From Pseudochelatococcus sp050946405 (GTDB lineage Bacteria; Pseudomonadota; Alphaproteobacteria; Rhizobiales; Beijerinckiaceae): a stretch of 64,000 nucleotides of DNA. The stretch's first letter is position 1, and each line of letters opens with the position of its first letter. The position numbers were made by a program, and so were the translations under genes. The notes beneath the pieces are model-generated. The model saw only the letters and a list, made by a program, of their open reading frames with translations. It was not told the origin of the DNA and did not search any database. The stretch covers positions 1-64,000 of the forward strand of contig NZ_JBMNUS010000011.1 in assembly GCF_050946405.1 (NCBI RefSeq), read 5' to 3'. Shown here one piece after another: positions 36,014 to 45,521 of the stretch.

Positions 36014-38251
36014 ATGAATCATCCCGTCCCGCCCGCGCCGGCTTCAGACGGCCCGCAGATCGTGGATGTTCTGCTGCCGGTGGCGCTCGACCGCGCCTAT
36101 TCCTATGCGGTGCCGGAAGGCATGGCGCTTGCCGCCGGCGATGTGGTGCGCGTGCCGCTGGGCAAGCGCGAATCCGTCGGCGTCGTCTGGGCGGTGCGGG
36201 GCGAGGCGATGGGCCGGACGATGGGCGAGGAAGCCCATGGACGATTGCGGCACGTCATCGGGCGTATCGACGTGCCGCCTTACGGCGAGCGGTTGCGCGC
36301 CTTTCTCGACTGGATCGCGTGGTACACGCTTGCGCCGCGCGGCCTGGCCATGAAGCTCGCGCTGCGCGTGCCCGACGGCGGCGAAGACCATGCCCGCATG
36401 CTGGAGCCGCCGCGCATCGGCGTGCGCCTCGCGGGCGCGCCACCGCGGCGCATGACGCCGGCGCGCGCGCGGGTGCTGGCGACGATCCGCGACGGCCATA
36501 CTTTCATCCGGCGCGATCTGGCGCACGAGGCCGGCGTCTCGACGAGCGTGATCGACGGCCTCGTGGATGAGGGGGCGCTGGAGGCGGTGCCGTTGCCGCC
36601 GCTGCCGGTGGTGCTGCCGCCCGATCCCGATTTCGCCCGCGCGGCGTTGTCCGATGCCCAGCACTCGGTGGCGCAGGCGCTGTGCGATACGGTGCGGGAG
36701 GGCGCGTTTTCGGTGACGCTGCTTGAGGGCGTCACCGGCTCCGGCAAGACGGAGGTCTATTTCGAGGCGGTGGCCGAGGCGCTGCGCCTGGGGCGGCAGG
36801 CGCTGATCATGATGCCCGAAATCGCGCTCACTTCCCAGTTTCTGACGCGCTTCGAATCGCGTTTCGGCGTCCGGCCGGCGGAGTGGCACTCGGGTGTCAC
36901 GGGGCGCAAGCGGGCGCGCATTCACGCCGGCGCGGCGGACGGCACGGTGCGCGTCGTCGCCGGCGCACGCTCGGCGCTGTTCATGCCGTTCCGCGATCTG
37001 GCGCTGATCGTGGTGGATGAGGAGCACGAGGCGGCCTACAAGCAGGATGATGGCGTCACCTATCATGCGCGCGACATGGCCGTGGTGCGCGGGCGCTTCG
37101 AGGCGGCGGCGGCGGTGCTCGCTTCCGCGACGCCCTCCATCGAGAGCAAGGTGAACGCCGACAGAGGCCGCTATCGGCATCTCGTGCTGCCGGAGCGCTT
37201 CGGCGGGCGGATGCTGCCGGAAATCAGCGCCATCGACCTGCGCCGCCACCCGGCGGAGCGGGGGCGCTGGATATCGCCGCCGCTCGTCGCCGCCGTCAAC
37301 GAAACGCTGGAGGCGGGGGAGCAGGCGTTGCTGTTTCTGAACCGGCGCGGCTACGCGCCGCTTACGCTGTGCCGGCATTGCGGCCATCGCTTCCAGTGCC
37401 CGCAATGCTCCGCGTGGCTTGTGGAACATCGCTTCCGGCGCGCGCTCGTCTGTCATCATTGCGGCCATACGGAGCGGCGCCCGGATGTGTGCCCCGCCTG
37501 CGGCGAGGCCGATACGCTGGCCGCCTGCGGCCCCGGCGTGGAGCGTCTGGCGGAGGAGGTGGCGGAGGTGTTTCCGGGCAAGCGCGCCATCGTGCTGTCC
37601 AGCGATTCGCCCGGCGGGGCGGAGCGCATCCGCGCGGAATTGCAGGAGGTGGCCGAGGGCGCGGTGGATATCGTGATCGGCACGCAGCTCGTGGCCAAGG
37701 GCCACAACTTCCCCGGCCTGACGCTGGTCGGCGTCATCGATGCGGATGTCGGGCTGGCGAACGGCGATCCGCGCGCTTCCGAGCGCACCTTTCAGCTCAT
37801 GCAGCAGGTGACGGGCCGCGCCGGGCGCGGCGAGCGGCCCGGCCGGGCGCTTATCCAGACCATGCAGCCGGACCATCCCGTGCTGCGCGCCATCCTTTCC
37901 GGCGACGGAAAGCGCTTTTACGCCGAGGAGATCGCCGTGCGCGAGGAGGCGGGCCTGCCGCCGTTCGGCCGTCTTGCCGGGATCGTCGTTTCCGGCCCCG
38001 ACCGGGCGGAGGCGGAAAACCACGCCCGCGCGCTGGCGCGGGCGGCGCAGCCGCCGGCCGGCGTGGCGGTGCTCGGGCCCGCCGAGGCGCCGCTCGCCAT
38101 GATTCGCGGCCGCCATCGTTTCCGGCTGCTGGTGCGCGCGGGGCGGGCGTTCGACCTGCAAGCGTGGCTGCGCGACTGGCTGGCGCGCGCGCCAAAACAC
38201 GCCGCCCGGCTGCGTGTGGCGGTGGATGTGGACCCGTATAGTTTCATGTAG
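36014..38251 (+). CDS. priA: Primosomal protein N' (replication restart helicase PriA)
   Basis: 745-residue superfamily 2 helicase that reloads the replisome at stalled forks. The N-terminal 3'-DNA-binding domain shows DVLLPVALDRAYSYAVPEG; Walker A GVTGSGKTE begins at residue 239; Walker B is VVDEEHEAAYKQDD near 333; two zinc sites appear as CRHCGHRFQCPQC and CHHCGHTERRPDVCPACG; helicase motif VI is QVTGRAGRGERPG. All helicase motifs are intact. Divergent from xerC. Confidence 0.97.
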   Translation: MNHPVPPAPASDGPQIVDVLLPVALDRAYSYAVPEGMALAAGDVVRVPLGKRESVGVVWAVRGEAMGRTMGEEAHGRLRHVIGRIDVPPYGERLRAFLDWIAWYTLAPRGLAMKLALRVPDGGEDHARMLEPPRIGVRLAGAPPRRMTPARARVLATIRDGHTFIRRDLAHEAGVSTSVIDGLVDEGALEAVPLPPLPVVLPPDPDFARAALSDAQHSVAQALCDTVREGAFSVTLLEGVTGSGKTEVYFEAVAEALRLGRQALIMMPEIALTSQFLTRFESRFGVRPAEWHSGVTGRKRARIHAGAADGTVRVVAGARSALFMPFRDLALIVVDEEHEAAYKQDDGVTYHARDMAVVRGRFEAAAAVLASATPSIESKVNADRGRYRHLVLPERFGGRMLPEISAIDLRRHPAERGRWISPPLVAAVNETLEAGEQALLFLNRRGYAPLTLCRHCGHRFQCPQCSAWLVEHRFRRALVCHHCGHTERRPDVCPACGEADTLAACGPGVERLAEEVAEVFPGKRAIVLSSDSPGGAERIRAELQEVAEGAVDIVIGTQLVAKGHNFPGLTLVGVIDADVGLANGDPRASERTFQLMQQVTGRAGRGERPGRALIQTMQPDHPVLRAILSGDGKRFYAEEIAVREEAGLPPFGRLAGIVVSGPDRAEAENHARALARAAQPPAGVAVLGPAEAPLAMIRGRHRFRLLVRAGRAFDLQAWLRDWLARAPKHAARLRVAVDVDPYSFM

Positions 38252-38290
38252 GTTTCGACCGCGTGATCCGGCGGATCGATCATGAAAGGA

Positions 38291-39115
38291 TCATACGCCC
38301 GTATCGCGCTGCGGTGAAGGCCCGATCCGGCCGCCGCCGGCGAGCGCCTCGCGCACTTTCGCGCGCACTTCCTCTTCCGCCCGGCGGGTCGCCCGCTTGC
38401 GGTCGGTGCCGGCGTCGAAGGGGATGGGCGTGCCCCATGTCAGTTGCACGTCGATGGGGCCGCCGGCGAGGATGCCCTTGAGATGGGGCGCAAGCTCCAT
38501 GTCGCCGTGCCAAGCGATGGCGGGCCGGTCGCCGCGTTGCAGCGGCAGGCCGTCGCGGCGCACGTAGGTGATGGCGAGCGGTTGCAGCACCACGTCGCCG
38601 GCCCCGTCCGCCGTCAGCGCCTCCCGCGCCGCGCCGACGAGCGCCGAGCGGAACGGCAGCACGCGTGTGCCGTCGCCGGTGGTGCCTTCGGCGAACAGCA
38701 CGATGCGGTCGCCCTCCCGCAGGCGGCGCGCCACCGCGCCATTGGCGCGGGCGGTGTCGGCGCGGCGGGTGCGGTCGATGAAGACGGTGCGTTGCAGCCG
38801 CGCCAGCAGGCTCACCACGGGCCAGGTGCCGACTTCCGCCTTGGCGATGAACGACAGCGGCGTGAGCGCCGACAGCACGCAGATATCGAGCCATGAAACG
38901 TGATTCGACAGGATGAGCGCCGCCGGTCCGCGCGGCGGCTCGCCATGGACGATGCGCCGGACGCCGAGCGTCGCGCAGACGATGCGGTGATAGGCCAGCG
39001 GAATGGCGCGTCGGCCCGGCGCGCCCAGGCGCAGCGCCGCCCATTGCAGCGGAATGCCGATCAGGGTGACGGGCACGAGCACCGCGACGCGGCTCCAGAA
39101 GCGCAGGTTGCTCAT
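38291..39115 (-). CDS. 1-acyl-sn-glycerol-3-phosphate / lyso-lipid acyltransferase (PlsC family)
   Basis: 274-residue membrane acyltransferase. An N-terminal hydrophobic segment precedes the catalytic NHVSWLD (Asn71, His72, Asp77), the FIDRT block near 112, and FAEGTTGDG at 141-149. It may make phosphatidate or, like rhizobial OlsA, acylate lyso-ornithine lipid; the sequence does not decide. It starts seven bases after the fur stop, so the tsaB-rimI-fur-plsC order looks like an operon. Confidence 0.9.
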   Translation of the reverse strand: MSNLRFWSRVAVLVPVTLIGIPLQWAALRLGAPGRRAIPLAYHRIVCATLGVRRIVHGEPPRGPAALILSNHVSWLDICVLSALTPLSFIAKAEVGTWPVVSLLARLQRTVFIDRTRRADTARANGAVARRLREGDRIVLFAEGTTGDGTRVLPFRSALVGAAREALTADGAGDVVLQPLAITYVRRDGLPLQRGDRPAIAWHGDMELAPHLKGILAGGPIDVQLTWGTPIPFDAGTDRKRATRRAEEEVRAKVREALAGGGRIGPSPQRDTGV

Positions 39116-39122
39116 GATGCGT

Positions 39123-39650
39123 CTATTTCGATTTGTCGTCGAGCGGCAGGGCGTAGAGCTCCAGCCGGTGATGCACCAGCCGATAGCCGAGCTTGCGGGC
39201 GATTTCCGCTTGCAGGGCCTCGATCTCGTCCGAGTGGAATTCGATCACCGCGCCCGTGTTCATGTCGATGAGGTGGTCGTGGTGGCGGGTGGGCGCGCTT
39301 TCGTAGCGGGCGCGCCCGTCGCCGAAGCGGTGACGCTCGATGATGCCCTGATCCTCGAACAGCTTGACGGTGCGGTAGACGGTCGACAGCGAGATGTTCT
39401 CGTCGACGCGCATGGCGCGCCGGTGCAGCTCCACCACGTCGGGATGGTCGTCGGCCTCCGCGATGACGCGGGCGATGACGCGCCGCTGCCCGGTCATGCG
39501 CAGGCCGTTGGCGCTGCACAGGCGCTCGATGACGTTCTTCTCGCCCGGGCGCGCGGCCTTGCCCGCATTTCCGCCGACGCTTTCGCGCCCGCTCACGGCG
39601 TTCCCCGCCTGCTGTTTCCCGCCGGAGGCTCGTTTGGGAAGGGGGGGCAT
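39123..39650 (-). CDS. fur: Fur family metal-responsive transcriptional regulator (Fur/Mur)
   Basis: 175-residue repressor. The winged-helix DNA-binding half spans about 38-115 (TGQRRVIARVIAEADDHPDVVELHRRA, STVYRTVKLFEDQGII) and the dimerisation half holds the metal motif HHDHLID at 123-129 and EFHSDEIEALQ. No C-terminal CxxC zinc knuckle is present, as in rhizobial Mur/Fur, which often respond to manganese instead of iron. ATG 39650 yields a disordered 35-residue extension rich in G, K and A; a GTG-free stretch leaves no obvious later start. Confidence 0.9.
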   Translation of the reverse strand: MPPLPKRASGGKQQAGNAVSGRESVGGNAGKAARPGEKNVIERLCSANGLRMTGQRRVIARVIAEADDHPDVVELHRRAMRVDENISLSTVYRTVKLFEDQGIIERHRFGDGRARYESAPTRHHDHLIDMNTGAVIEFHSDEIEALQAEIARKLGYRLVHHRLELYALPLDDKSK

Positions 39651-39749
39651 CGCAATTCTCCACACTATCGTCGTCGGGCGCGGGCCGTCGCCGCAAGGCC
39701 ATGCGGGAGCAGGATTTCCCGGCACGCGAAGCTTACAGGAAACGCCGTC

Positions 39750-40259
39750 CTAGTCCAACTGCGCCCGCATCGTGAGCGCGGCGGCGCGGCTGCCGTCGGG
39801 GGCGGGGTAATAGCCGGGGCGGCGGCCGATTTCGGTGAAGCCGGCCCGGCGGTAAAGCGCGAGAGCGGGCGCGTTGCCTTCTTCCACCTCCAGGAAGACG
39901 GCGCGCACGCCGAAACGCTGCAACCTGTCGAGATGATGCGTGAGAAGCAGCCGTCCCGCACCCGTCCCGCGCGCGTCGGGCGCGACCGCGACGGTGAGGA
40001 TTTCGGCCTCGTCGATGACGATTCGCGACAGGAGGAAACCGATGAGCGGGGCCTGCCTCTCCGAGGTGCCGCCGGCGAAGGCGCCGTCCGCCACATGGGC
40101 CTTGCCGGCGAGCATGCGCTCAAGCTCGGTCGCCTCCCACGCCCGCGCGAAACTTGCCGCGTGAATGGCCGCCGCTGCCTCGGCGTGATCGCCGGTCAGC
40201 GGGGCGATGCGCGGCGGCGGGCGATGAAAGGTGAACAGGTCGCGGAGCATGACAGTCAC
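39750..40259 (-). CDS. rimI: Ribosomal-protein-alanine N-acetyltransferase
   Basis: 169-residue GNAT acetyltransferase. The acetyl-CoA-binding motif reads VAPDARGTGAGRLLLTHHL and the C-terminal FLEVEEGNAPALALYRRAGFTEIGRRPGYY is typical of RimI, which acetylates ribosomal protein S18. It follows tsaB, the usual partner. Confidence 0.92.
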   Translation of the reverse strand: MTVMLRDLFTFHRPPPRIAPLTGDHAEAAAAIHAASFARAWEATELERMLAGKAHVADGAFAGGTSERQAPLIGFLLSRIVIDEAEILTVAVAPDARGTGAGRLLLTHHLDRLQRFGVRAVFLEVEEGNAPALALYRRAGFTEIGRRPGYYPAPDGSRAAALTMRAQLD

Positions 40260-40313
40260 GTCACAATCGGATCGTCGGGAAGGGTGTCTGGAAGCGGCGG
40301 CCGCGGGATGGCG

Positions 40314-41075
40314 TCACTGGCGGGGAAGCCTTGCCTTGTCCTGCGGCCTGGCGTCGGCGCCGCGCAGGTAGAGCGGTTGCGGCAGGGCGGTGTCCGCGTC
40401 GGCGGCGAGCCCGAGTCGCGCCACCCAGCGGATATCCGGCGCCGGGGCCGAATCGGCGATTTTCGTATCGAGGCCGACGGCCCTTGCCTCCGCCGCCAGC
40501 AGCTCCGCCGCCGGCCCGGCGATCGTCACCGCGCCGGTGCCGAGCAGACGCGCGGCGTCCCGCAGGCCGATGTGGCGGGCGCTCACGACGACGCGCCCGC
40601 CGGGCGCGCTGGCCTGAAAATAGATGGCGCCGTGGCGGGCGTCGATGGCGGCGGCGAGCAGGGGGCGGCGCGAATCGGCCGCCAGCACCTGCGGCGCGAG
40701 AAAGGCCGCCAGCGTCGAGACGCCGACCACCGGCACGCCGGCGGCAAGCCCGATGGCGCGCGCGGCGGAGATGCCGACGCGCAGCCCGGTGAAGCTGCCC
40801 GGCCCGATGGTGACGGCCACCCGGTCGAGCGCGGCGAATCCGTCCTGCGCCGATCCGCCTTGCGTCGATTCTTTTTCCGGGGAAGCCGAACGCGCCACGA
40901 CGCGCTCGATCAGCGGCAGCAGCGCTTCCGCATGACCGCGCGCGAGCAGCAGCGTTTCCGTCGCCAGAACGTCGCGGGAGAAGGTATCCGCGCCGCCGTC
41001 CTCAGGCGCCGCCCGCGTATCGATCACGCAGGCGGCGCAAGCGCCGAGCGCCGTGTCGATGGCCAATATGCGCAA
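40314..41075 (-). CDS. tsaB: tRNA threonylcarbamoyladenosine biosynthesis protein TsaB
   Basis: 253-residue ASKHA-fold protein that with TsaD and TsaE makes t6A37 in ANN-decoding tRNAs. LRILAIDTALGACAACV opens the ATPase-like fold and VTIGPGSFTGLRVGISAARAIGLA is the family signature. I chose TTG 41075 because GGGGAG precedes it at good spacing and because it lands exactly on the conserved LRILAIDTA; no ATG lies nearby, and the frame is open to 41237. Followed by rimI. Confidence 0.92.
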   Translation of the reverse strand: MRILAIDTALGACAACVIDTRAAPEDGGADTFSRDVLATETLLLARGHAEALLPLIERVVARSASPEKESTQGGSAQDGFAALDRVAVTIGPGSFTGLRVGISAARAIGLAAGVPVVGVSTLAAFLAPQVLAADSRRPLLAAAIDARHGAIYFQASAPGGRVVVSARHIGLRDAARLLGTGAVTIAGPAAELLAAEARAVGLDTKIADSAPAPDIRWVARLGLAADADTALPQPLYLRGADARPQDKARLPRQ

Positions 41076-41361
41076 CCCGCTCCCCCGCCTCTGGCACCGG
41101 CCCGCGAGGCGTGCGCCCTGCGGGTCGATGCGCCGGCAAATCCGCGCCGCGCCGTTTCCGCGTTCGGGAGGCGCCGCGCTTTGCCGTATCGTCCGATATC
41201 CGCTGACATCTATGATACGAAGCGACGGCGATGTCACCCCCTGCCGATGCGGGGCGCGCCGATAAGCGGGGATGGCGGCCCTGAACCCGATCCGATGCGG
41301 TGTTCGTCAGGATGGGGTCGGGCCGGCGAGGCGCTTCGGGGGAAGACCGCAGGCGCGGGTG

Positions 41362-41976
41362 TCAGTCGATGCGCGCGTATTCGTCGAAGTCGAGGCGCGG
41401 CAGGCGGTCGAACAGGCCGGCCGGATCGCCGTAACCGACGTTGATCAGGAAATTGGTCTTGATCTTGCCGTCGGGGAAGAAGGCGGCGTCGACGCCCGCC
41501 TTGTCGAAGCCCGACATCGCCCCGGTATCGAGACCGAGCGCGCGCGCCGCGAGGATGAAGTAAGCGCCTTGCAGCGAGGAGTTGCGCAGGCCGGTTTCCT
41601 CGATGAGCGCCGGATTGCCGGCGAACCACGCGCGCGCGTCCGCGTGGGGGAAGAGCTTGGGCAGCTTGTCGGGAAATTCCGTGTCGTAGCCGACGATGAC
41701 GGTGGCCGGCGCGGCGAGGGACTTGGCGCGGTTGCCTTCGCTCAGCAGCGGCGCGAGCTTTGCCTTGGCTTCGGGCGAGCGCACGAAGACGAAGCGCGCC
41801 GGCGAGGCGTTGGCGCTCGTCGGTCCCCATTTGGAGATTTCCGCGGCCTGGCGCAGCAGGTCGTCGGGCACCGGAATGTCCCGCCAGGCATTGTGCGTGC
41901 GCGCGGCGAGGAACAATTGTTCGAGAGCGGCGGCGTCGATCGGACGGCCGGGAGCGTTGTCTGTCGTCATATCCAT
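41362..41976 (-). CDS. RutE/HadB-like nitroreductase (putative malonic semialdehyde reductase)
   Basis: 204-residue FMN-dependent reductase. RTHNAWRDIPVPDDLLRQAAEISKWGPTSANASPARFVFV, TVIVGYD, LQGAYFILAARALGLDTGAMSGFD and KTNFLINVGYGDPAGLFDRLPRLDFDEYA match the RutE-type family, which reduces malonic semialdehyde to 3-hydroxypropionate in pyrimidine breakdown. No other rut gene is adjacent, so the true substrate is open. It is inserted between nfuA and tsaB. Confidence 0.88.
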   Translation of the reverse strand: MDMTTDNAPGRPIDAAALEQLFLAARTHNAWRDIPVPDDLLRQAAEISKWGPTSANASPARFVFVRSPEAKAKLAPLLSEGNRAKSLAAPATVIVGYDTEFPDKLPKLFPHADARAWFAGNPALIEETGLRNSSLQGAYFILAARALGLDTGAMSGFDKAGVDAAFFPDGKIKTNFLINVGYGDPAGLFDRLPRLDFDEYARID

Positions 41977-42122
41977 CTCCGGTATTGCATCGAAAAACGA
42001 TACGGGGAAAGTGCCGGCTATGGTATGTCGCGACGCAACATCGTGTCATGCGCAAGCGCACAACGGGCGTGCAAGCTTCGCTTGCACGCATGCAAGCGCC
42101 GGAAGAACCGGCGGCCTGCCGT

Positions 42123-42683
42123 TCAGACGGCGCGCACCTCCTGCACATCGGGCAGGAAGTGGCGCAGCAGGTTCTCGATGCCGTGGCGCAGGGTGGCGGT
42201 GGACGACGGGCAGCCCGAGCATGCGCCCTTCATGGCGAGGAAGACGACGCCGTCGCGGTAGCCGCGGAAGGTGATGTCGCCGCCGTCGCCGGCCACGGCC
42301 GGGCGCACGCGGGTCTCGATCAGGTCCTTGATGGTTTCCACGGTATCGATGTCGGCGTCGTCGAAGAACTCTTCCTCGTCGTCGAAGCGTGCGCCGTTTC
42401 CCTCGGCGATCAGCGGCTCGCCCGAGAGGAAATGTTCCATGATCGCGCCCAGAATGGCGGGCTTGAGGTGCGGCCACTCACCGGTATTCTTGGTCACGGC
42501 CACGAAATCGCTGCCGAAGAACACGCCGGACACGCCGTCGATGTCGAACAGCCGCTGCGCGAGCGGCGAGCGCGTGGCCTCGATGTCGGAGCGGATCTCG
42601 ATCGGCGCGTCGGGCGAAACGTCGCGGCCCGGCAGGAACTTGAGCGTCGCCGGGTTGGGGGTGGCTTCCGTCTGGATGAACAT
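42123..42683 (-). CDS. nfuA: NifU-like iron-sulfur carrier protein (NfuA/Nfu1)
   Basis: 186-residue scaffold/carrier for [4Fe-4S] clusters. The N-terminal Nfu_N domain starts FIQTEATPNPATLKFLPGR and the C-terminal NifU domain carries C155-S-G-C158, the cluster ligand pair, within GDGGDITFRGY...ACSGCPSS. Architecture is that of mitochondrial and alphaproteobacterial Nfu1, not of the enterobacterial A-type fusion. Confidence 0.95.
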   Translation of the reverse strand: MFIQTEATPNPATLKFLPGRDVSPDAPIEIRSDIEATRSPLAQRLFDIDGVSGVFFGSDFVAVTKNTGEWPHLKPAILGAIMEHFLSGEPLIAEGNGARFDDEEEFFDDADIDTVETIKDLIETRVRPAVAGDGGDITFRGYRDGVVFLAMKGACSGCPSSTATLRHGIENLLRHFLPDVQEVRAV

Positions 42684-42810
42684 GTTTTCTCCTCACCTGA
42701 CCGGTTCAAGGGCGGCGGTGATCCGCGCGCGCCGCAACGATGCGGCGAACGGTTCCAATCTGGCGGTTTTCGCTCTCCGTTTCAATGGCCGGATGGCGTG
42801 CGCATGCGCC

Positions 42811-43854
42811 TCATGCGCGCTCGCGCACGAAACCGACGATGTCCTTGACGGCGTTCATCGTCTCGCGGGCGATGGCGCGCGCGCGCCGGCTGCCGTCGGC
42901 CAGCACCGAATCGATGTAGCCGGGATCGGCGGACAGCCGCTGCATCTCCGCACCGATCGGCGCGAGCTTTTCGACGGCCACGTCGACCAGCGCGGTCTTG
43001 AAGGCGGAGAACTGGCCGCCGGCGAAGGTGCGCAGCACGTCCTCGCGCGTCTGCCCGGCGAGCGTTGCGAAAATGCCGACGAGATTCTCGGCCTCGGGAC
43101 GCCCCGCGAGTTCCTCCACCGTTTCCGGCAGCGGCTCGGGGTCGGTCTTGGCCTTGCGGATCTTCTGCGCGATGGCGTCGGCGTCATCCTTGAGGTTGAT
43201 GCGCGAATAGTCGGAAGGGTCGGATTTCGACATCTTCTTGGTGCCGTCGCGCAGGCTCATCACCCGCGTCGAGGTGCCCTGGATGAGCGGCTCCGGCAGC
43301 GGGAAGAACGTTTCGCCGAAGCCGTGGCGGGCGATGGATTCCGCGTAATCGTTGTTGAACTTCTGGGCGATGTCGCGCGTGAGTTCCACATGCTGCTTCT
43401 GGTCCTCGCCCACGGGCACCGCGTCGGCGCGGTAGACCAGGATGTCCGCCGCCATCAGCGCGGGATAGGCGTAAAGGCCGAGCGAGACGTTCTCGCGGTC
43501 CTTGCCGGCTTTTTCCTTGAACTGCGTCATGCGGTTCATCCAGCCGATGCGCGCGATGCAGTTGCAGATCCACGCCAGTTCCGCATGTTCGGAAACCTGG
43601 CTCTGGTTGAAGACGACATGCGCCTTCGGATCGACGCCGCTCGCGATGAAGGCGGCCGTCACCTCGCGGATCTGGCGCGTCAGCGCCTCCGGCTCCTGCG
43701 CGACGGTGATGGCGTGCATGTCGACGACGCAATAGATGCAGTCAAACTGCTCCTGCAACGCGACGAAACGCGATACCGCGCCGAGATAATTGCCCAGATG
43801 CAGGTTGCCGGTGGGCTGCACGCCGGAAAATACACGTTTCTTCAAGACGGACAT
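42811..43854 (-). CDS. trpS: Tryptophanyl-tRNA synthetase
   Basis: 347-residue class I synthetase. HIGH-like HLGN at residues 19-22 (PTGNLHLGNYLG), VGEDQKQHVELTRDIAQKFN in the middle, and KMSKS at 207-211 (GTKKMSKSDPSDYSRI). Length is standard. It follows murJ on the same strand, 90 bases away. Confidence 0.96.
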   Translation of the reverse strand: MSVLKKRVFSGVQPTGNLHLGNYLGAVSRFVALQEQFDCIYCVVDMHAITVAQEPEALTRQIREVTAAFIASGVDPKAHVVFNQSQVSEHAELAWICNCIARIGWMNRMTQFKEKAGKDRENVSLGLYAYPALMAADILVYRADAVPVGEDQKQHVELTRDIAQKFNNDYAESIARHGFGETFFPLPEPLIQGTSTRVMSLRDGTKKMSKSDPSDYSRINLKDDADAIAQKIRKAKTDPEPLPETVEELAGRPEAENLVGIFATLAGQTREDVLRTFAGGQFSAFKTALVDVAVEKLAPIGAEMQRLSADPGYIDSVLADGSRRARAIARETMNAVKDIVGFVRERA

Positions 43855-43944
43855 GACGACGTCCCATCCCTTTCGTCGGGTCTGTGGTCAATTCATTGCA
43901 GGCGGGTTATCGCAGGCGCGGGCGTTTGGGCAAGGGAAAAAGCG

Positions 43945-45507
43945 CTACCGCGCCCCTTTCCCGCGCACCAGCTCGCGGATGCCTCCGAGCGGCGCGGCAA
44001 GCGCCGCATAGGCCGCGATCCCCGCGAGGCAAAGCCCCGTCAGCACGCCGGCGCGCAGCACGAAAGGCTGCTCCGCCGCGAGCCACGGCGCCGCGAGCCG
44101 GTCCAGCGTCGCGACCATCAGTCCCATGGCGAGCGCGGCGAGCGTCAGCCCGCCGATGCGGACGCCGAAAGACCGTGACCAGAGGATATTCCGCCGCGCG
44201 CCGCTGCCGAGGGCGAGCGCCTGCGCCCACAGGCCGAGGCTCGCCGCCGTGCCGATATCCGTGAGCCGCGCCGCCGCGAGCGTCACGGCGACGCCGCCGA
44301 TGCCCGCGGCGAACGGCGTCGCCAGTCGCCGGCTGGCGAAAAACGGCTGGATCAGCACCTTGCTCGCCGCCGCCGCCGGCAGCCCGGTGGCGAGCGCCAT
44401 CAGCAGCGCGCTGGTCTGCCGGCTGTCCGCCGCCGTGAAGGCGCCGCGTTCGAACAGCACCGCCGTCACCGTGGGGCCGAGCGCGATGAGCCCCGCCGCC
44501 GCCGGCAGCGCCAGCGCCAGCGCGCCGGTGAGGAAAGCCGTCAGCGCGGGCGCGACATCCCGCCGCGCATCCCGTCCGCCGACGAATTCCGGCAGCAGCA
44601 CGACCCCCGCCGCGACGCCGATGAAGGACAGAGGCAACTGGAAAACGCGGTCGGCGTAATAGAGCCACGAAACGGCGGAGGGCTCCGCCGAGGCGAGCGC
44701 CGTCGCGGCGAGCAGGATGACCTGCGTCATCGCGCTGGCGACGAGCGCCGGCAGCGCGAAGCGCAGCAGATGGCCCAATCCGTTTCCGCCTGCGTTTCCG
44801 GCGCGGGCCGGCCGGCGCAGATGCGGGCGTTCCGGCATCCGCCCCACCGCCCAGGCGACGACGGCGAGGTGAAGCAGGCCGGACAGGCTGACCGCCGCCG
44901 CAAGCCATGCGCCTGTTTGCGGATCGGCGCCGGCGTGCGGGCTCGCGGCGGCGTCGCCGTCCGCCAGCAACAGCGCGACGATCAGCAGCGCGTTCACCAG
45001 CGCCGGCGCGACGGCGGCGGCGGTGAAATACCGGTGCGCGTTGAGCAGCGCCGCGAGGAGCGACGCAAGGCCGGTGAAGGCGATGAACGGCAGCGCCAGC
45101 CGCGTGTAGAAGGCCGCCAGCGCGAGCTTGCCGCCTTCCTCCGTGAAACCCGCCGCGAACAGGAACACGAGCGGCCCGGCGAGAAGTTCGGCGACGGCGG
45201 TGAGCGCCAGCAGCAACAACGCGGCGTCACCGATGGCGCGCCCCGCGAAAGCCCGCGCCGCCGCCTGGCCGTCGCGCGCGAGCATCGCGCCGTAGAGCGG
45301 CACGAAACCGGCGTTGAGCCCGCCTTCGCCCAGCACGCGCCGCACGACATTGGGAATGCGGAAGGCGACGAGGAAGGCGTCGGCCACCGCGCCGGTGCCC
45401 AGCACCTGCGCCATCAGCACGTCACGGACGAAGCCGAGCACGCGCGACGCGACGGCGGCCGCACCCACGACGGTGCCGGCGCGCACGAGCGATCGGTTGC
45501 CAGACAT
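43945..45507 (-). CDS. murJ: Lipid II flippase MurJ
   Basis: 520-residue MOP-superfamily transporter with about 14 helices, flipping lipid II across the inner membrane. The start MSGNRSLVRAGTVVGAAAVASRVLGFVRDVLMAQVLG and the block NVVRRVLGEGGLNAGFVPLY carry the essential arginines of the central cavity. ATG 45507 is the family's N-terminus; the frame is open to 45627 but would overlap the amidotransferase gene. Located before trpS. Confidence 0.95.
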   Translation of the reverse strand: MSGNRSLVRAGTVVGAAAVASRVLGFVRDVLMAQVLGTGAVADAFLVAFRIPNVVRRVLGEGGLNAGFVPLYGAMLARDGQAAARAFAGRAIGDAALLLLALTAVAELLAGPLVFLFAAGFTEEGGKLALAAFYTRLALPFIAFTGLASLLAALLNAHRYFTAAAVAPALVNALLIVALLLADGDAAASPHAGADPQTGAWLAAAVSLSGLLHLAVVAWAVGRMPERPHLRRPARAGNAGGNGLGHLLRFALPALVASAMTQVILLAATALASAEPSAVSWLYYADRVFQLPLSFIGVAAGVVLLPEFVGGRDARRDVAPALTAFLTGALALALPAAAGLIALGPTVTAVLFERGAFTAADSRQTSALLMALATGLPAAAASKVLIQPFFASRRLATPFAAGIGGVAVTLAAARLTDIGTAASLGLWAQALALGSGARRNILWSRSFGVRIGGLTLAALAMGLMVATLDRLAAPWLAAEQPFVLRAGVLTGLCLAGIAAYAALAAPLGGIRELVRGKGAR

Positions 45508-45521
45508 GCGGGCAGGGCGCG

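Noticed and set aside
39003..41444. 813-codon open frame on the plus strand
   Set aside because: It lies antisense to plsC, fur, rimI and tsaB, all of which have clear motifs. Stops are rare by chance in this G+C-rich DNA.
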